Assembly: GCA_030598025.1 (NCBI GenBank)
Contig: JAUVQS010000071.1
Span: forward strand, 1-7,611
Length of the DNA stretch: 7,611 nt
Reading direction: 5' to 3'
Origin: Acidimicrobiia bacterium
GTDB lineage: Bacteria; Actinomycetota; Acidimicrobiia; Spongiisociales; JAHEDJ01
The translations under genes were made by a program, and so were the position numbers. A model generated the notes under the pieces. The model was not told the origin of the DNA and ran no database searches. It was given only the letters and a program-made list of their open reading frames with translations. Shown here one piece after another: positions 5,587-7,611 of the stretch (positions are counted from its first letter, which is position 1; every line of letters begins with the position of its first letter).

Positions 5587-7542
5587 TCAGTTGTCCGTAG
5601 AACCCAGCCGCTCAAGGGTTGCATTTGCCGACTCGACCTCCATCGACGCGGCCGCCTCGTTGCCCGAGGATTGATAGACACCGCCAAGGCGAAGGCGGGA
5701 TTGGGCGGTCTCGAAGGGCATTTGAAGCCCCATCCACCCCTTCACTGCAGCCTGCAAATCTTGGATTGCATCTTGTGGACGCCCTTCCGAAACTGCCAGT
5801 GCCGCTCGTCGTTCGGCTGCTTGAGCTCGCATTGCGTCCGAGTAGCAGAGCTCGGCAGTCCCATCGAGTTCAGTCAAGAAGTTCCGTGCTTCGCTCAGGT
5901 TGCCGAGCTCCAACTCGGCGTCGATCAACACCGGGAGGTACTTGGCCCGATCTAGCGGTTGCGGGTTGTCGGCCAAGGCGTCGAGCAGTAGCCGTTTTGC
6001 AGCAGTGGCGTCGCCCTCGACCAATCGGAGCTGCGCGATTCCCGGCAGCGGCGTGAACCCGTGCTCGTGGGCCGATCGGAAATGGGTCTCGGCCTCAGCA
6101 AGCTTCCCGGCGCGCAGTTCGACCTCGCCGATCTGGTAGAGCGCTGCCCCGATTATCGGTGTGTACCCGCTGAGTTCGTCAACTGCTCGGTGAAGATCCT
6201 CGGTCGCGGCAACCCAGTCTCCTCGGAGCCACTTCAACTCTGCTCGGAAGACCCGGCAGATTCCCGGGTAGGCGGAGTCGGAGTGTTGACGGCACCAGGC
6301 TTCGGCGGCATCACTCCATTCGGCCGCTCGCTGGTAGTCGGCGACCTGATCACAAACGGACAGCATGTTGCAGTAGTTCCGACCTGTTGCGTCGGGGTCG
6401 AGCTCGCCCGAAACGGCAGCCACCATGGATTCATCGACGAGCGCCATGCCCTCATCCACCCGACCCATCGCCACGAGAAACCGGCCCTTATCCATCAGAC
6501 CGAGAGCTTCAATGCTCCGATTCCCCAATTCGACTCCGACGGCGATCGTTTCGTCGGCCAGAGAAAGAGCCTTCTCCGGTTCCCCTTCGGATTCATAGGC
6601 ATAGAGGCTCTGCCAACGCAAGAGGTAGCCATGGGCTTCAGTTCCCTCAGCCTCTTGCACGAGCTTCTCGGCACGGGCAACCCATGCATTGGAAACGGAC
6701 TTCGCCAGGCGGTATTTGTAGAGGAACGCGAGGTCGAGGGCCGTGAGAGCGGCCGACTCGGTTTTGCCTTCGCGGGCGAGTTTCCCGAACGCCTTCTCCT
6801 TGATCGTCACGGCCTCATCGGTGCGGCCGGTCCAGAAAGCTGTCGCACCAAGTCGTTGAAGGTCTTCAGAATCCAGGTCGATTCCTTGCCCCGCGGTGCT
6901 CAATGCCTGGTAGGCGGCCTCCCATTCTTGTGCAGCGTGGGCCTGTCGCCCTTCGGCGAGAAGATCCGCCGCATCCCGCACGGGACTAGCTGATCGCAGA
7001 GGGGGGAACTCAGCCGGTAACTCCGGATGCATGACCTCAAAGACATGCTCCGGTTCATCGAGGTCCTTCAGCGCATGTGCGCCCAGATCGTCAAGACTGA
7101 CGCCGGCCGGTGGGTTAGCGCGCAATAGCTGCGCGGTAACTTCCGACATAAGGACCTGGCCACCATGTCCTATGGATAGCAAGCGGGCGCAGCGATTGAG
7201 GGGTGGGCCGAAGTAGTCTCCGTCCCGCTCATCAGCGATGCCGGTATGCAGGGCCATCCGGACGAGAAACGGAGCTACGTCTCCCCATTCCTCGGCAGCC
7301 AAGTTGATCTGGATCTCGATTGCGGCGGTCACGGCATGATTTGGCGACGAGAACGCCGAGCAGAATTCATCACCTGCCGTAGTGAATACCGTGCCACTAT
7401 TGGCCTCGATCGATGTTCGAACGATCGCGTCATGGCGGGCCATGGCTTCTTTCATGACAACCAGATGCGCCTCCCAGCGCCGAGTGCTTCCTTCGACATC
7501 GGTGAAGAGGAAGGTCACGGTGCCGCTGGGAGTCGATGTCAT
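5587..7542 (-). CDS. class III adenylate/guanylate cyclase domain protein with C-terminal TPR-like region
   Basis: The first 170 of 651 residues form a class III nucleotide cyclase domain of the soluble actinobacterial type. FLFTDVEGST (11-20) carries metal-binding D15, and TTAGDEFCSAF (54-64) carries the second metal ligand D58. DYFGPPLNRCARL (109-121) supplies D109, N116 and R120, matching the purine-contacting Asp and the transition-state Asn and Arg. The lysine that usually precedes the TxGD motif, which reads adenine in adenylate cyclases, is T54 here, so activity and nucleotide preference are uncertain. Residues from about 190 to 640 are helical, Ala- and Leu-rich, and read as successive TPR-like pairs (for example AALYQIGEVELRAGKLAEAETHFRSA). 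They resemble the sensor region of large LuxR-family regulators, but no ATPase domain or C-terminal helix-turn-helix is visible. No signal peptide or membrane segment is seen, so the protein should be cytosolic. AGGA precedes the ATG by about 8 bases. It has no evident link to the ilv genes beyond orientation. Its upstream 69 bp reach the window edge and show no convincing promoter. Confidence 0.85.
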   Translation of the reverse strand: MTSTPSGTVTFLFTDVEGSTRRWEAHLVVMKEAMARHDAIVRTSIEANSGTVFTTAGDEFCSAFSSPNHAVTAAIEIQINLAAEEWGDVAPFLVRMALHTGIADERDGDYFGPPLNRCARLLSIGHGGQVLMSEVTAQLLRANPPAGVSLDDLGAHALKDLDEPEHVFEVMHPELPAEFPPLRSASPVRDAADLLAEGRQAHAAQEWEAAYQALSTAGQGIDLDSEDLQRLGATAFWTGRTDEAVTIKEKAFGKLAREGKTESAALTALDLAFLYKYRLAKSVSNAWVARAEKLVQEAEGTEAHGYLLRWQSLYAYESEGEPEKALSLADETIAVGVELGNRSIEALGLMDKGRFLVAMGRVDEGMALVDESMVAAVSGELDPDATGRNYCNMLSVCDQVADYQRAAEWSDAAEAWCRQHSDSAYPGICRVFRAELKWLRGDWVAATEDLHRAVDELSGYTPIIGAALYQIGEVELRAGKLAEAETHFRSAHEHGFTPLPGIAQLRLVEGDATAAKRLLLDALADNPQPLDRAKYLPVLIDAELELGNLSEARNFLTELDGTAELCYSDAMRAQAAERRAALAVSEGRPQDAIQDLQAAVKGWMGLQMPFETAQSRLRLGGVYQSSGNEAAASMEVESANATLERLGSTDN

Positions 7543-7611
7543 CGGTTCGTCCTAGAAGGGGCCTGTAACTGTAGCGGTGGAGGTCGAACGCCGACAGGAA
7601 GATCGTGTTGA

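Noticed and set aside
6061..6993. A 310-codon open frame on the plus strand opposite the cyclase-TPR gene
   Set aside because: It has no family resemblance and lies wholly inside a gene with clear cyclase motifs on the other strand.
7543..7611. Promoter for the cyclase gene
   Set aside because: A TACAGT sequence resembles a -10 box, but no suitably spaced -35 box is visible and the window ends shortly beyond, so I did not call it.

Overview
This window looks like a chromosomal segment of a GC-rich bacterium, most likely an actinobacterium or a close relative. The LeuB N-terminus matches the actinobacterial style, with the LERGLLLKLRF substrate motif. The isoleucine/valine leader is short and probably leaderless, and the neighbouring gene is a class III cyclase of a type common in Actinobacteria. 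I cannot assign a genus from the sequence alone. Every gene I can support lies on the minus strand, so transcription runs from high to low coordinates.

From right to left, the layout is as follows. Positions 7542-5587 encode a soluble class III nucleotide cyclase fused to a long TPR-like helical region. A 9-bp inverted repeat (5528-5573) fills the gap that follows. Next comes a compact control region: a good sigma70-type promoter (TTGACA-17-CATACT, 5521-5493), a 10-residue leader peptide MFATDILVLQ (5482-5450), a 12-bp hairpin (5450-5419), and an intrinsic terminator with six Ts (5410-5388). Together these have the parts of a transcription attenuator that senses branched-chain amino acids. 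It lies directly in front of ilvB (acetolactate synthase large subunit), which overlaps ilvN (small subunit) by 4 bp, and ilvC (ketol-acid reductoisomerase) follows 13 bp later. A 179-bp gap contains a strong GC-rich hairpin and a second, weaker leader-peptide candidate, MSIAQELLAR, with tandem Leu codons. After it come leuA (2-isopropylmalate synthase) and, overlapping it by 4 bp, the start of leuB (3-isopropylmalate dehydrogenase), which runs off the left edge.

The five metabolic genes work in one pathway network. IlvBN condenses pyruvate (or pyruvate plus 2-ketobutyrate), and IlvC isomerises and reduces the product. A dihydroxyacid dehydratase (ilvD, not in this window) then yields 2-ketoisovalerate. 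LeuA draws on 2-ketoisovalerate to begin leucine synthesis, LeuCD (not seen here) isomerises the product, and LeuB oxidises it. IlvN and the LeuA C-terminal domain are the expected feedback sites for valine and leucine. The leader peptide adds control at the level of transcription.

The enzymes themselves are ordinary. The parts most worth a second look are the ilvB attenuator (not annotated by ORF length criteria), its apparently leaderless leader peptide, the duplicated CCCTCC arm of its terminator, the possible second leader before leuA, and the cyclase, whose usual adenine-recognising lysine is a threonine. I saw no mobile element, CRISPR array, tRNA or rRNA.
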